64,000 bases of DNA from Diabrotica undecimpunctata (lineage: Eukaryota; Arthropoda; Insecta; Coleoptera; Chrysomelidae), in the NCBI RefSeq assembly GCF_040954645.1, contig NC_092812.1, forward strand, positions 3,286,001 through 3,350,000, written 5' to 3'. Below are positions 22,901 to 36,765 of this stretch, one piece after another. The first letter of the stretch is position 1; every line of letters starts with the position of its first letter. The position numbers and the translations under genes were made by a program. The notes under the pieces were generated by a model, which was not told the origin of the DNA, did no database searches, and saw only the letters and a program-made list of their open reading frames with translations.

Positions 22901-23300
22901 GTTAATAATAATGCCACTAAAGAAATACAGATCATAATTTAAACTTTTTACCCATTTTAATACATAGATGCTAATCATGGACAATGACTAAAACGGATAA
23001 GAAAGAACTACGAATATTTGAAAGGAAAATAATAGGAAAATTGTTTTAACCTCATTATCATATCGCTACAAATCCGTATAGAAGAAGAACACATACTTAA
23101 TAAAGAAAGCTCATATAACGATATTGTTTAGGCAAATAAATTGCTTAAGGTAGATCGTACACATGCATAGACGCCAAGATGTCAAACTTGTAAAACTGGT
23201 ATGGAAGGAAGTTAGCACAGAAGAATACCACTTGGGCGTCTCAGTATGCAATGAAGAGAAAACATCCAATCATATCTCAAAAAATTAACATCGTGAAGGT
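22790..23300. repeat. Repeat block A, first copy
   Basis: Near-identical to 29810-30450 (e.g. CGCCAAGATGTCAAACTTGT, GGAAGGAAGTTAGCACAGAA). It contains decayed retrotransposon C-terminal codons (MTKTDKKELRIFERKI). Confidence 0.75.
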
Positions 23301-23379
23301 TCTTCTCTGAACCCCATAACAAATGGCTAATATTTTACTTTTCATTAAAAATTTAAATTTTAATAAGTCACGTAAATAA

Positions 23380-25010
23380 CGTTTTAAAAGTGCCTTTCCT
23401 GAGATAACTTTTTTTAAGCCTGGTTTGTTTGATTACATGTAATTGATTTGATAGTCCCCAACAGATGAGTATTGACTATAGGTAGGATAGCAGGTAGTTG
23501 AACAGGCATGTGTTAATAAATATGATGGGTCGGTAGATAGTCTCATTATTCCTAAATCTGACCTCATGTTACCTTCCCCCTTCATTTGTGGAAGTCCTAA
23601 AGGCATTTGTTCTCTTGGGGCATCCTCCCAATTTAACTTGGCAATGTGGTTATTATAGAGCCTTTGGATATAGCCAGCGCAACTTTAGCATTGAGATTTA
23701 GCTTCTTACACGACGTTGTTGTCTTTATATATGTGTTTGGCCTTGGCATTAGTTCCGTTCGGTATTGGTTAGTACGCGGACCTTTGTAAGTCGGAAAATA
23801 CTTCTGATGGCTTTTCTAGCAATCCTGATCTAATTAATACCTGAGTTTTACGTACATTGTTTTGTTAGCGTTCTGGCCACATATCCACTCATTAGCACTG
23901 GTTTAATCACTGTTTTATATATTCTGATTTAAGAAAGTCGTATTAGACCTCTGAATTTAAAAGTATTATAAGAGTTATATATACATCAGTTAGCTTCCTG
24001 AATATTCCCTTTTATTTCTTATGTTACAACGTTATCTACGATATCTAAAATGTTGCAATCCTTTAAAATTATATGGGTCTATTGTTACGTTATGCCCTAC
24101 TCTACGTCATCTCTTTTGTATGTTAAAGAACATTTATATGCTTTATTACTGACTATTAGACCGTTTTTTTTATGTTAATATCATTATTTTATAGTATTCT
24201 AATAATTTATGGATTAAATCCGGATAGAAAATTGATATTCTTCACTTTCTCGGAAAAATAATATTCTAACACACAAAATCCTATTAAATTGCCAAAACCT
24301 TCCTTGCATATTCTATTCACTTATGAGGGGCAGCAGCAATATCAGTACCATAATAAGGCGTATAGTACTGGACTGGCTAATCGTTGGATAATGGGAAGCA
24401 TGAGTTTTAATGTTTTCGGGACTGCCATCTGTTAGCGGAGTGCAGAGATATCAGTACCAAGTTAATGCATATAGTAATTGTTGCTTGAACTTTATTATTA
24501 TTAAACAACACTATATTTTCTAGTAAAATCATCATGACTTTACAGTAAGACAAATTTTCGAACGTTGGTTATGGAAACATCATGTACATACCACCAGGTT
24601 CCCTATGTCGATATCCAGCAAAATCGTTGTAATAAGGAGACGGCAAACAAAAATCCAGAGATAACAATATGCACCAAGAAAGTCTGTTTTATTCAACAGT
24701 CGAATAAACTACAGATTCTTGATTCAAATAGTCAAAAAATCAATAAACAGCTTAGTAAAATACAAATAACGCCTATTTAAGATGTAATCCATTAACGGGC
24801 CAAGGTACAAAGCACTCCTGGCATATGCTAATGATATGGATCTCATAAGAAACTTTCTCCGGTCCGCAAACATCTTTAACAAAGTGCACGAAAAATGTTT
24901 CACTTAAAATCAACGAAATGAAAACCAAATACAAGCGAATCAACAGAAGAGACCAATTTAATAAATTTAGAAAAAACATTAAAGTCAACAACTACAATTT
25001 CTAAAGTATG
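23380..25010. repeat. Repeat block R1-R2, first copy
   Basis: R1 (23380-24120) matches 25530-26240 and R2 (24120-25010) matches 28915-29800. Shared strings include GATTACATGTAATTGATTTGA and GGATTAAATCCGGATAG. No coding capacity seen. Confidence 0.75.
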
Positions 25011-25529
25011 GAACATTTTAAATTTGCTGTGGCAAAAATCATTATACTTGGTTTACATTGATATTTATGTGGCAATCAGCTGTAAAAGTCATCGCCTTTT
25101 TCGTGTCGTATCATATTTTAGCATATCATATTTTGAGTGAAATTGATCCTAAATGCGTCTAATAATATTAAGTTTGTAAAACAGCTGTCCGTTTATGTTC
25201 ATTCGGTCACCTTTTGTAAAACAGTCTGTGTAAATATAAGGGATTTATATAATCTTTTCATTTCGTAATCTTTTCGTTTTATAATTATAGTTCTCTTGCT
25301 TTTATTTTCTATGGTAATACATATACATACCCAATTCAAAAGGGAGAAAACCAGCGAATTCTAAATTAAACATAAACATTATTCTCTCTTTCTCCCTATA
25401 TGTTATATAAAGATCATCGTCATCGTATAGTCAGAACGGAACAAGATTCTATTGCCTTTTCTTCTTTTTGTCTTCCCTTTCCTATTGAAAATACAGCCAG
25501 GTAAATGACGTTTTTAAAATTTATGTCAA
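25011..25529. other. Spacer between the two R1-R2 copies
   Basis: AT-rich, not repeated elsewhere in the window; no feature seen. Confidence 0.4.
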
Positions 25530-26241
25530 TATTTCTGAAGTGCCTTTCCTTGGATAATTTTTTTAAGCCCAGTTCGTTTGATTACATGTAATTGATTTGA
25601 TATTCCACAACAGATAAGTATTGATTGTAGGTAGGATAGCAGGTGTTGATAAATATAATGGGTCGGTAGATAGTCTCATTATTCCTAAATTTGACCATAT
25701 GTTACCTTCTCCTTCATTTGTGGAAGTCTTAAAGGCATTTTTTCTCTTGGGGCATCCTCCCAATTTAACTTGGCAATGCAGTTATTATAGAGTCTTTGGA
25801 TAAAGCCAGCGCAACTTTAGCACTGAGATTTAGTTTCTTGTACGACGTTGCTATCTTTATATATGTGTTTGATCTTGGAATTAGCTCTGTTCGGTATTGG
25901 TTAGTACTCGGACCTCTGTAAGTCGGAAAATACCTCTGATGGCTTTTCTAGCAATCCTGGTCTAATTAATACGTTCTCGTCACGTATCCACACATTAGCA
26001 CTGGTTTGATCACTATTTTATATATCCTGATTTTAGAGACTCGAATTAGACTTCTGGATTTAAAAGAGGGTTATATATACATAAACATCAGTTAGCTACC
26101 TAAATATTCCCTTTTATTTTTTATGTAACAACATTACCTACGGCATCTAAGACGCTGCAATCTTTCAAAATTATATGGCTTTATTGTTCCGTTATGCCCT
26201 ACCCTCGATCCTCTCTTTTGTATGTTAAAGAACATCTACTA

Positions 26242-28922
26242 GAACATCTACTAAAGAAAGCCTAACCACTTTAAAATCCGGTCACATTTTCTATCATGTC
26301 GGAGAAAACTATGGGAATGGAGGCATTGGGCTCTTTATTAATAAAAAACTAGCTGAGAATATCATAGAAGTAAAAGCAGTTTCCACAAGAGTTATACTTG
26401 CAAAATTACAATTAAACACCCGTTACTCCATAAAGATCATTCAAGTCTATGCACCAACATCAAGTCACGCTGACGAAGAAATAGAACAGTTCTATGATGA
26501 CTTGTACACAGCTGTTTCAGAAGACCAAGAACATTTTACGGTAATATGTGGCGACTTTAATGACAAAATAGGAATAAGCACTGACCCAGCTGAAAATGCC
26601 CTCGAAAATTTTGGCACACCAGGTAGAAACGAAAGGGGCGAAATACTCTTAAATTTCCTATTAGAAAACAATCTATATTTAATGAATAGCTTCTTCTATA
26701 AGAAGATCCATAGAAGATGGACTTGGAAGAGCCCCTATGGGGCTCAAAAGACAAAAAATGAGATCGACTTCATCATCACTGACAAAAAACATATAGTCAA
26801 AGATGTTACAGTCTTAAATCAATTTTCGGTTGCAAGCGATCATAGAATGGTCCGAGCAACTGTAGAAGTCAATATTAAGCACGAAAGACTGAAGATGATA
26901 AAAAGTAAAAAATTCAAACCTTGGATGCGCCCAACGAATGAACTTGAGTTTGAAAAATATATCACAGGTAACTTACTCAGAAATACAACAAGAGAAGACA
27001 TAAATAACCTAAACGAAGAAATAGTAGATACATTAACACAAGATCAGGAAAAATTTGGCCCTAAACATGGAAAAGAACAAAAAAATAGTAAAGAAACGAA
27101 ACAAAAAATGGAAGATCGTAGAATGCTGAGAAGTCAAGGAAATGTTGACTCACAAGATATAAACAACATAAATAAAGAAATCTCTAAAGCCATCAGACGG
27201 GATATTAGAAAATACAACAACGAGAAAATTATAAAAACTATAGAAGACAACAAAAGCATGAAAGCGTTGAGGAGAAAAATAGAAAATGACAAAAAAGAAA
27301 TCTTCCAACTTAAAGACAAATATGGAAACATTATATAAAAGTCAACTTATTCCAGAGCTCATCGAACAACCAATACAAAAGGTACATAATGTAGGATCGG
27401 AGGATATACCAGATATATCACGAGAGGAAATTCAACATGCCCTCAAAAATATGAAAAATAATAGAGGTCCGGGGGAAGATAGTGTAGTCATTGAGACAAT
27501 TAAACTAGGAGGTCCACTTTTGATGTTCCGAATCCAAACACTTTTTAATCTATGTCTGCATAGTGAAAACATTCCAAGTAAATGGAAAAATTCGGTTACA
27601 ATCATCCTCCACAAAAAAGGGGATAAAGCAGATCTCGAAAACTATAGGCCAATTAGTTTGCTTAACTACCTATACAAGCTCTTTACTTAACTACCTAATA
27701 CTGACAAACAGATTAGAAGCAAAACTCGATTTCTATCAATCAGAAGAACAGGCAGGATTTCGAGCGGGACACGGAACAAACGACCATTTGCAATGCCTTA
27801 AAACTCTAGTTGAAAAGTCTATCGAATATAACAGACCCCTTGCTCTTATCTTTGTCGACTTCCACAAAGCATTTGACACAGTCGAAACAGTTGCTATCTT
27901 AAAAGCACTATCAGAATGCAGAATATATCAAAGGTATGCAAATATTATTCGAAATATATACGAAAATGCGACAACAACCGTTAACCTCCATTGCACTGAG
28001 AAGATAAAAATTGACAGAGGGGTGCGGCAGGGAGATACCTTGTCGCCAAAACTATTTATAACAGTCATGGAGTACGCATTTAAAAGGCTAGAGTGGGAAT
28101 CAAAGGGTATTAGAATCGATGGAAAGATATTCAATCATCTCAGATATGCCGATGATATTGTTCTCATAACAGACAACTTAGGAGAAGCCAGAGTTATGCT
28201 ACAACAACTACAGCAAGTAACCCAGAAAGTCGGTTTAAAAATAAACTATGGAAAAACAAAAATGATGACCAATCTCGTCCCCAATGAGCTAATAGAAATC
28301 AAAAAGTCGCCCATAGAACTTGTAGAAAAATATGTGTATTTGGGTCACGAAATAAGGTTAACGCGAGATAACCAAACATGCGAGCTACTCAAAAGAATAA
28401 GTCTGGGTTGGGCTGCATTCGGAAAAATGAGAGACGTATTTAAAACAAATATACCGATCCATTTAAAAAGAAAAGCTTTTAACCAGTGCGTTCTACCAGT
28501 CCTCACATACGGAGCAGAAACCTTAACTCTCACAAAAACATCAGCCGAAAAATTGAGAAGGACACAACGAAAGATGGAGAGATCAATGCTTGGAATAAAC
28601 TTAAGCAATAGAATAAGAAACGAGGAAGTTCGTAGACGAACCGGAGTGGAAGACATTATCGAACATATTACAAAAAAAAAATGGAGATGGGCAGGACATG
28701 TTGCAAGAATGAAAGACAACAGTTGGACCAAAAAATTGCTTGAGTGGAGACCACGGGCTGACAAGCGAAGCCGAGGAAGACCCCCAAAGCGATGGACCAA
28801 CGACCTCAAAAAAATCGTGACCAATTGGATACCAGAGGTGCAGAACAGAAGCAGATGGAAAAGTCTAGAGGAGGCCTATGTTCAACAATGGACAACTCAT
28901 GACTGATTGATGATGATGATGA
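26242..28922 (+). pseudogene. 5'-truncated RTE-like non-LTR retrotransposon (endonuclease + reverse transcriptase)
   Basis: Endonuclease: VYAPTSSHADEEIEQFYDDL, VICGDFNDKIG, EIDFIITDKK and SDHRMVRA (26250-27335). Reverse transcriptase: NNRGPGEDSV, HKKGDKADLENYRPISLLN, QAGFRAGHGTNDH, FVDFHKAFDTV, GVRQGDTLSPKLF, YADDIVLI (catalytic YADD, about 28146) and the tail WRWAGHVARM, GRPPKRWTNDLKK. Frame changes near 27335 and 27690, the latter with loss of sequence before QAGFR, and a missing 5' end make it dead. It ends in (GAT)n at 28907-28922, a 3' tail type common in RTE elements. The clade is inferred from the tail and the protein. Confidence 0.85.
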
Positions 28923-29990
28923 TGACTATTAGACCGCTTTTTTTTGCTGCTACTAGCATTATTTTAGAGCATTCTATTATTTAATTTATGGATTAAATCC
29001 GGATAGCAAATAGATATTCTTCACTTTCTCGGGGAAATAATATTCTAACACACAAAATCCTATTAAATTGTCAAAACCTTCCTTGCATATTCTATTCACT
29101 TATGAGGAGCAGCAGCAATATCAGTACCATAATAAGGCGTATAGTTCTGAACTGGCTAATTGTTGGATAATGAGAAGCATGAGTGTAGCAGTTTTAATGT
29201 TTTCGGTACTGCTACCTGGTATCGGGGAGCAGAATTATCATTACCGAGTTAATGCATATAGGAATTGTTGCTTGAACTTTATTATTATTAAACAACACTA
29301 TATTTCCTAGTAAAATAATCATAAATTTACAGTAAGAAAAATTTTTGAACGTTGGTTATGAAAACATCATGTACATACCACCGGGTTCACTATGTCCATA
29401 TCCAGCAAAATCCTTGTAATAATGATACTGGAAACCAAAGATAAAAATATGCTCCAAGAAACTCTGTGTTATAAAACAGTCGAATAAAATACAGATTCTC
29501 GATTCCAATAATCAAAAAATTAATGAACAGCTTACTAAAATAGAAATAACGCCTATTTAAGATGTAATCCATTAACGGCCCAAGGGACAAAGCACTCCTA
29601 GCATATGCTAATGATATAGAACTCATAACTCTAATGAGAAACTCTTTCGTCCACAAACTTCAATAAAGTGAAGAGAGCACAAAAAATGTTTGACTTAAAA
29701 TCAACGAAATAAAAACCAAATAGAAGCGAATCAACAGAAAACCAATCAACCAATTCAATAAATTTAGAAAAAACATTAAAGTCAACAACTACAATTTCGA
29801 AAGTATGGAACACTTTAAATATCTTAGATCACTAATCACGGTTAGTAATAATGCCACTAAAGAAATACAGAGCATAATTCATTTTAATACATGGATGTGA
29901 GTCATGGAGAATGACTAAAACAAATAAGGAAGCACTCAGAATATTTGAAAGGAAAATAATCAGAAATTTTTATTTAACCCCATTATCATA

Positions 29991-30211
29991 ACTACTATTT
30001 AAATGGGAATAAGCCACAATTAGAGGTTAAAGTTAGTTTATTGACGTTTCAATTTCCACTTCGGAAATCATTCTCACTAATGTTTGTATTTTGAGAACGA
30101 TTTCCGAAGTGGAAATTGAAACGTCAATAAACTAACTTTAACCTCTAATTGTGGCTTATTCCCATTTAAATAGTAATTACTTTAAAATGCCACAAGAAAA
30201 TAGCTTCAGAA
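29991..30211. mobile_element. Fold-back MITE
   Basis: Inverted arms of roughly 75 bp (from ACTATTTAAATGGGAATAAG at 29994; partner ending 30174) with a short loop. The core GACGTTTCAATTTCCACTTC is mirrored. Compared with the empty repeat copy near 23060, the insertion sits between two copies of about CATTATCATA, so the target duplication is about 10 bp and the element extends to about 30211. Confidence 0.75.
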
Positions 30212-30788
30212 CTCATTATCATATCGCTACAAATCCGTATAGAATAAGAAAACATCCTGAATAAAGAAAGCTCGCATAACGATATTGTTCAGGAAAATAA
30301 ATCCCTTAAGGTATATCGGACACGGGCATAGACGCCAAGATGTCAAACTTGTAGAACTGGTGTGGAAGGAAGTTAGCACAGAAGAATGCCACTTGGGCAT
30401 GTCAGTATACAATGGAGAGAAAACATCCAATCATATCTCAAAAAATGAACATTTCATTTGATTGCAGATTCGTGGAAAATCGATCAACTTGGAGATAAGT
30501 TGTAGTCAGCGAAGACCTACCCAGTGTTGTAGCGCTACGTATTGATAATGATAAAAAAAAAAGGAGAAACAGTGACAAAAAGCAACAAAAATGGACTATG
30601 GAGCAAAGCTGCTTCAAAATCTTTGATTGGAGAGGATTAAAATGAAAGTATAAGAAATACAATGGATGATTGATGGATTCGAGAAACTTGAGACTTGAGA
30701 AAGGCACTCTCCGAAACAGCTGTAGTGATAAGATAGAAATAATTTTGTAGAAGTTTTGCTGTTTTATTTTATTGTTAAACAAAATGGA

Positions 30789-30804
30789 ATTAACATACGA
30801 CATT
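30789..30804. repeat. Target site duplication of the minus-strand retrotransposon
   Basis: ATTAACATACGACATT here and again at 32476-32491. Confidence 0.9.
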
Positions 30805-32475
30805 CATCATCATCATTTTGGCTTTACAACCCTGTGTGGGTCCTAGCCTCCCCAAGAATTTTTCTCCAGTCGTCCCTATCCATCGCCTTCCTCCGCCAAG
30901 CACGTACTTCCATATTTCTCATATCTTGGTCTATGTTATCTAGGAATCTTGTTCTGGGTCTTCCTCTTCTTCTTTGACCAATAGGTCTATCAAGGAGCGT
31001 TTTTCTAGCTGGGTCGGTTTGCTCCATCCGCATTACATGGCCTACCCACCTCAGACGTCCTATCTTTATGTGTTTTAAGATATCTGGTTCCTGGTATATC
31101 CTATAGAGTTCGAAGTTGTATCGTCTTCTCCAGACACCATTTTCATTTACCGCTCCATAGATGCGCCTTAGTATTTTTCTTTCGAAACATCCTAACATGT
31201 TTTCATTGCTTTTTGTTAAAGTCCAGGTTTCTGAACCATATGTTAGGACTGGGCGTATTATTGTTTTGTAGAGTTTTACTTTTGTATTTCTTGATATAAC
31301 TGTAGATTTAAAAAGGAGATTAAGCCCAAAATAGCATCTATTAGCCGTGCAAATTCTGCGGTTTATCTCTGCGGTAGTGTCATTTTCAGTATTGACGAGC
31401 GTTCCCAGGTATACAAATTCGTTAACTGCTTCGATGACGTCATTTTCTATAACAAGTGGCCGTAGTGTTTGTGGTTGCGTACCTATTTTCATGTATTTTG
31501 TTTTGTTGGTGTTTATTATTAAACCCATTTTTGTAGCCGCTTCCTTTAATGCTACGTACGCCTCTCGTGCTGCGTTTTCCGTTCTCCCAACAATATTGAT
31601 ATCATCAGCATATGCTAAGATTTGCACAGATTTGTTATATATTGAACCGGTAGTTGTGATTTGTGACGTACGTATTACTTTTTCCAGAGCTAGATTGAAT
31701 AGTATACAGGAGAGTGGGTCTCCCTGACGTAGCCCGTTATTTGTTTTAAAAGGTTCAGAGAGTTCCCCCTGGATTCGTACTTTGCATTCAACTTTTTCAA
31801 GGGTTAGTTTGGTTAAACTTACCAACTGATTTGGTACTCCTAGGTCTATCATTGCTCTAAACAATTCTCTTCTATTTACAGAGTCGTAGGCTGCCTTGTA
31901 GTCTATAAATATGTGGTGCGTGTCTACACCGTATTCCAGTGTTTTCTCTAGAATTTGTCTTAGGGTTGAAATCTGATGAATTGTTGATTTACCACCTCTG
32001 AAACCAGCCTGGTATTGTCCTATTATTCGCTCTGCATATGGTGCCATACGATGGCATAGTATATTGGAGAATATTTTATACGCTGCATTTAGGAGCGTAA
32101 TTCCTCGATAGTTAGAGCATTCAAAGATATCACCCTTTTTGTGTATGGTGCAAAGTATTCCAATATTCCAATCATTGGGAAGAGACTTCTGTATCCATAT
32201 TTCTTTTATAAGCTGCTGTAGGGCTATTATGATATCGTGGCCACCTTCTTTATATAATTCCGCTGGGAGATTATCTATTCCGGGTGATTTGTTTCTGGCT
32301 AGTTTGTTTACAGCGTTTTTAACTTCCAGGATCGTTGGTGGATCCTCCTCCCTCTCGTCTGCTCCGCTTACCTCGCAGCTTTCGTCTTCCGGGTTTTCTT
32401 CTTCCTCTATATTAAGTATCTGGTTAAAATATTCCGTCCATCGGTTTAGTACGTCTGTTCTTGTTGTTAAGAGAC
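30805..32475 (-). pseudogene. 5'-truncated non-LTR retrotransposon with intact reverse transcriptase frame
   Basis: The frame is open from about 32475 to 30824: SPGIDNLPAELYKEGG, DWNIGILCTIHKKGD, NYRGITLLNAAYKI, IIGQYQAGFRGGKST, FIDYKAAYDSV, GLRQGDPLSCILFN, ILAYADDINIVGR (catalytic YADD), then VLTYGSETWTLT, LRWVGHVMRM and the GRPRTRFLDN tail. The endonuclease half is missing, so it is a 5' truncation. It ends in (GAT)n and has a 16-bp target duplication, so it is fairly young. Jockey/RTE-like; exact clade not assigned. Confidence 0.85.
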
Positions 32476-32491
32476 ATTAACATACGACATT

Positions 32492-34016
<1,525 letters not shown>

Positions 34017-34539
34017 AGTACTGAGGTTTCCGCTATCAGAAACAACAACAACATCTGAAGCCACCAGAATACGCAAGGTGCCGTTGCGATTCTTCAGGCT
34101 GAACAGCTAAAAATAATATACGTAGATATGTAACCGCTATACCCTAGGGTATGTAAAATATGGAGATTCAACAGCTAATGACAACTTGACCGATGAATCC
34201 TCGAGATGATTTATAAGGGTTCGTACAGGTAATACCATAGAGTATTACAACAAATCAGGAGAACCACAGAAAAGAGCCTGATTAAGTTACTACATAATTT
34301 TATATTATTATTATTTTATGATACATCTATATAATTTAGTCGTATAGAAAAAACGAAAAACGTAATACGACCTATCCGTCAAGGAGTACAGAGGTAAATG
34401 GCGTTCGAGGAATATACAGTGTCGCTCAGGCAAATAATAACCAACATATGACCATAAAAATTTCCCTATATAATGATTAAAAATAAGTGGATATATCTAA
34501 AAACAAATGGTCAACTTGTAGACAATTCCCGAAAAACAA

Positions 34540-34930
34540 ATTTGTCTAATACTGATGAACAAGATCACAAGATCCGCCGTAAGTACAATTATGCTTCAAC
34601 GAAAACCGGTAAATGATGTATTTGGATGTTAATAATTTGTATGGACGGTCGAGGACATAATTCCTTACACATGACACAACCTTTCGTTAGGCTTTTCCAC
34701 ACAGATCTCAACATTTACAACTATGGACTACATAATGTATATTTAAGCTACATCAAGAACTACGTACAGTGTTTAGATAACTTTACGACAAAGACGGCCT
34801 CACAGAATCTAATACACTGAGATAAGCACCATGTTTATACCATAACACAAAACAAGGTTTGTCATCGGTATTTTAATACCTCAGAGTATCCAAAAGACGA
34901 CATTTACGGCATCCCTTAAGGTATTGTGAC
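34540..34930 (+). pseudogene. Scrambled PolB (classical lineage) fragments
   Basis: Short pieces on one strand in mixed frames: the motif A neighbourhood ending MYLDVNNLYG (34616-34645), then YVQCLDNFTTKTASQN with HVYTITQNKV (34765-34856), then RYFNTSEYPKDDIYGIP (34868-34915). In the intact PolB at 61060-64000 the last piece precedes the second, so order is rearranged as well as reading frame. Confidence 0.65.
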
Positions 34931-35742
34931 ATGTTTATTAAAGAAAGCAACTTTAGTACAGAATTTCCTGATAAAATAAGTAGATATAAGTATAATTCAT
35001 GTGCTAAGAGTCTGGTGAAAAGTAAACAAAGGTTAAGCAGACTCACAAACAAACCGCATAGCCAAATGATATCAAACACAGTTTCCTATCTAGAGTATTT
35101 TACTGACCAGCCACTTGCTTGTGAAAATGTACAGCAAGGGTCTAGCAATAGCTATGAAAGGTATACAAATAAAACAACCGACTCCTTTAAATTATTAGTA
35201 AACAGTAAAGAGGTTAAGTAATATTTATAAGTAGACATAGTCGCGTATAAAATGTCATGTACAAAATAAAAAAAAGAAATATTATTTTGCTTAGAATATA
35301 CATACCTGGAGGTATCGTGTTGGTGCTTCAGGTTGTAGACACTAAATAGTACTCAATGCCCTCGAGCAGGCTTTTTATAGTATGTATATGGTGGGGTAGT
35401 ATCAAGGCTTGGTCTTAAGACTTGTTTTTCTAAAAACGTATATCTAACCACAGAATCTGTTGTTGATCGGGTTATGCAAGCTTCTGCATTGATTAAACCT
35501 ACCAAAGCGGAAAAACAATAGTGATAACTGAAACAGTTTTATAACGACTTAACCAATTATTTATCAAAGTATTGATACACACCGCAGATAATACGGAAAA
35601 GTGCAACAAACAAATGCAAGGACAATAACGATACGAAAACGTTCCCGCACTTTGAAAAATTGTTTAAAAGATTTTTGTAACACCTTAACCACTTATTTAT
35701 CAAAGTATTGATTTATCTTCATATCATATAGCATTAATCATA
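34931..35742. other. Unassigned Polinton 1 sequence with a possible minus-strand promoter
   Basis: On the minus strand CTATAAAAAGCCTGC (about 35382-35368) is followed about 80 bp on by CCTCCAG|GTATGTA, a TATA box plus splice donor arrangement. No downstream coding sequence is recognisable. TTATTTATCAAAGTATTGAT occurs twice (35557 and 35694). Confidence 0.35.
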
Positions 35743-36087
35743 TCATATTATCATTATAGCATTACTGATAGTAGGTGTGAAAACAATGTACACAGTGCCA
35801 AAGGTAAAATAACCATCTTCTACGAATACTTCCATCGTTTCACCCTCGTTCACATACAAGTTCTCGATGTAAAATATCTGTCCATCTATAGAAAACTGCA
35901 ATTGAAGCAAGTCGCCCTCACCATAATTATTACCTAGCCATATCTCACCACTGTAGACGAAATTATTTATTGCGAACGTAATCAACACAAAGTCAAGATC
36001 TTGTGTGAATTGAATCAGATTTATGGTAACGAATTGAAAATTTTCAGATAAAATGTTAATTTGAACAAGAAACTCGCACTCAGCCAT
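35743..36087 (-). CDS. Hypothetical 114-aa acidic protein
   Basis: ATG at 36087 (MAECEFLVQINILSENF), stop at 35743. It is Phe/Tyr/Ile-rich and acidic, with a pattern of short alternating hydrophobic stretches (FQFVTINLIQF, LQFSIDGQIFYIENLYV) suggesting a beta-rich fold. No recognised domain. It lies within Polinton 1 and is divergent from the GTPGLY-domain gene, so it may be a Polinton accessory protein. It could also be a chance frame. Confidence 0.35.
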   Translation of the reverse strand: MAECEFLVQINILSENFQFVTINLIQFTQDLDFVLITFAINNFVYSGEIWLGNNYGEGDLLQLQFSIDGQIFYIENLYVNEGETMEVFVEDGYFTFGTVYIVFTPTISNAIMII

Positions 36088-36404
36088 GTTCAAGCAACCA
36101 ATAAAGATAAAAGAATATCAAAGACTGTTACATTTTCAGGTCGAAATTCGAAATTTATATCTTTGTGTAGAAACAAACAAGAAACCGCAGTCATTTTGTA
36201 AAGGATATCAGATAAGAATGGTATTGTTTAAAAGAAAAATCATAAAAAAGAATCAAATAAAGTGTTAATAGGCCAATGTCTATATACTAACAGATGAATG
36301 CAGACTTACACAGAGACACACAGAGTGTAACAGAGGTTTGCAGAACATAGCAGGCGCCATCAGTGGCACGCTAACAGTTCAGACGCCGTCAGCGACATGC
36401 AAGC

Positions 36405-36765
36405 AGAGGGTAGAAGAGGGTAACAGAGGGTAGCAGAGGGTAACAGAGGGTAACAGAGCGTACCAGAGGGTAGCAGAGGGTAACAAAGGGTAGCAGAGCG
36501 TACCAGAGGGTAGCAGAGGGTAACAGAGGGTAGCAGAGGGTAACAGAGGGTAACAGAGCGTACCAGAGGGTAACAGAGGGTAGCAGAGACACACCGAGGG
36601 TAGCAAAGACCATATAACAGAGCGTAACAGAGGGTAGCAGAGGGTACCAGAGGGTAGCAGAGGGTAGCAGAGAGTAACAGAGACACACCGATGGTAGCAG
36701 AGACCATATAACAGAGCGTAACAGAGCGTAACAGAGGGTAGCAGAGGGTACCAGAGGGTAGCAGA
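36405..36765. repeat. Minisatellite of 10-bp GTAACAGAGG units
   Basis: Dozens of GTA(A/G/C)CAGAG(G/C) units. Leu-Cys-Tyr-Pro frames on the minus strand are repeat artefacts. The array abuts the start of the GTPGLY-domain frame and probably replaced its 5' end. Confidence 0.9.

Larger units (their letters stand above)
25530..30450. repeat. Repeat blocks R1-R2-A, second copy, split by a retrotransposon
   Basis: R1 25530-26240, then a retrotransposon insertion (26242-28922), R2 28915-29800 and A 29800-30450. Compared with the first copy, the retrotransposon lies at AAGAACATCTACTA / GACTATTAGACCG. A further small insertion is at 29991-30211. Confidence 0.75.

Noticed and set aside
31347..32480. 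Plus-strand frames opposite the minus-strand reverse transcriptase
   Set aside because: Antisense shadows; the minus frame carries all polymerase motifs.
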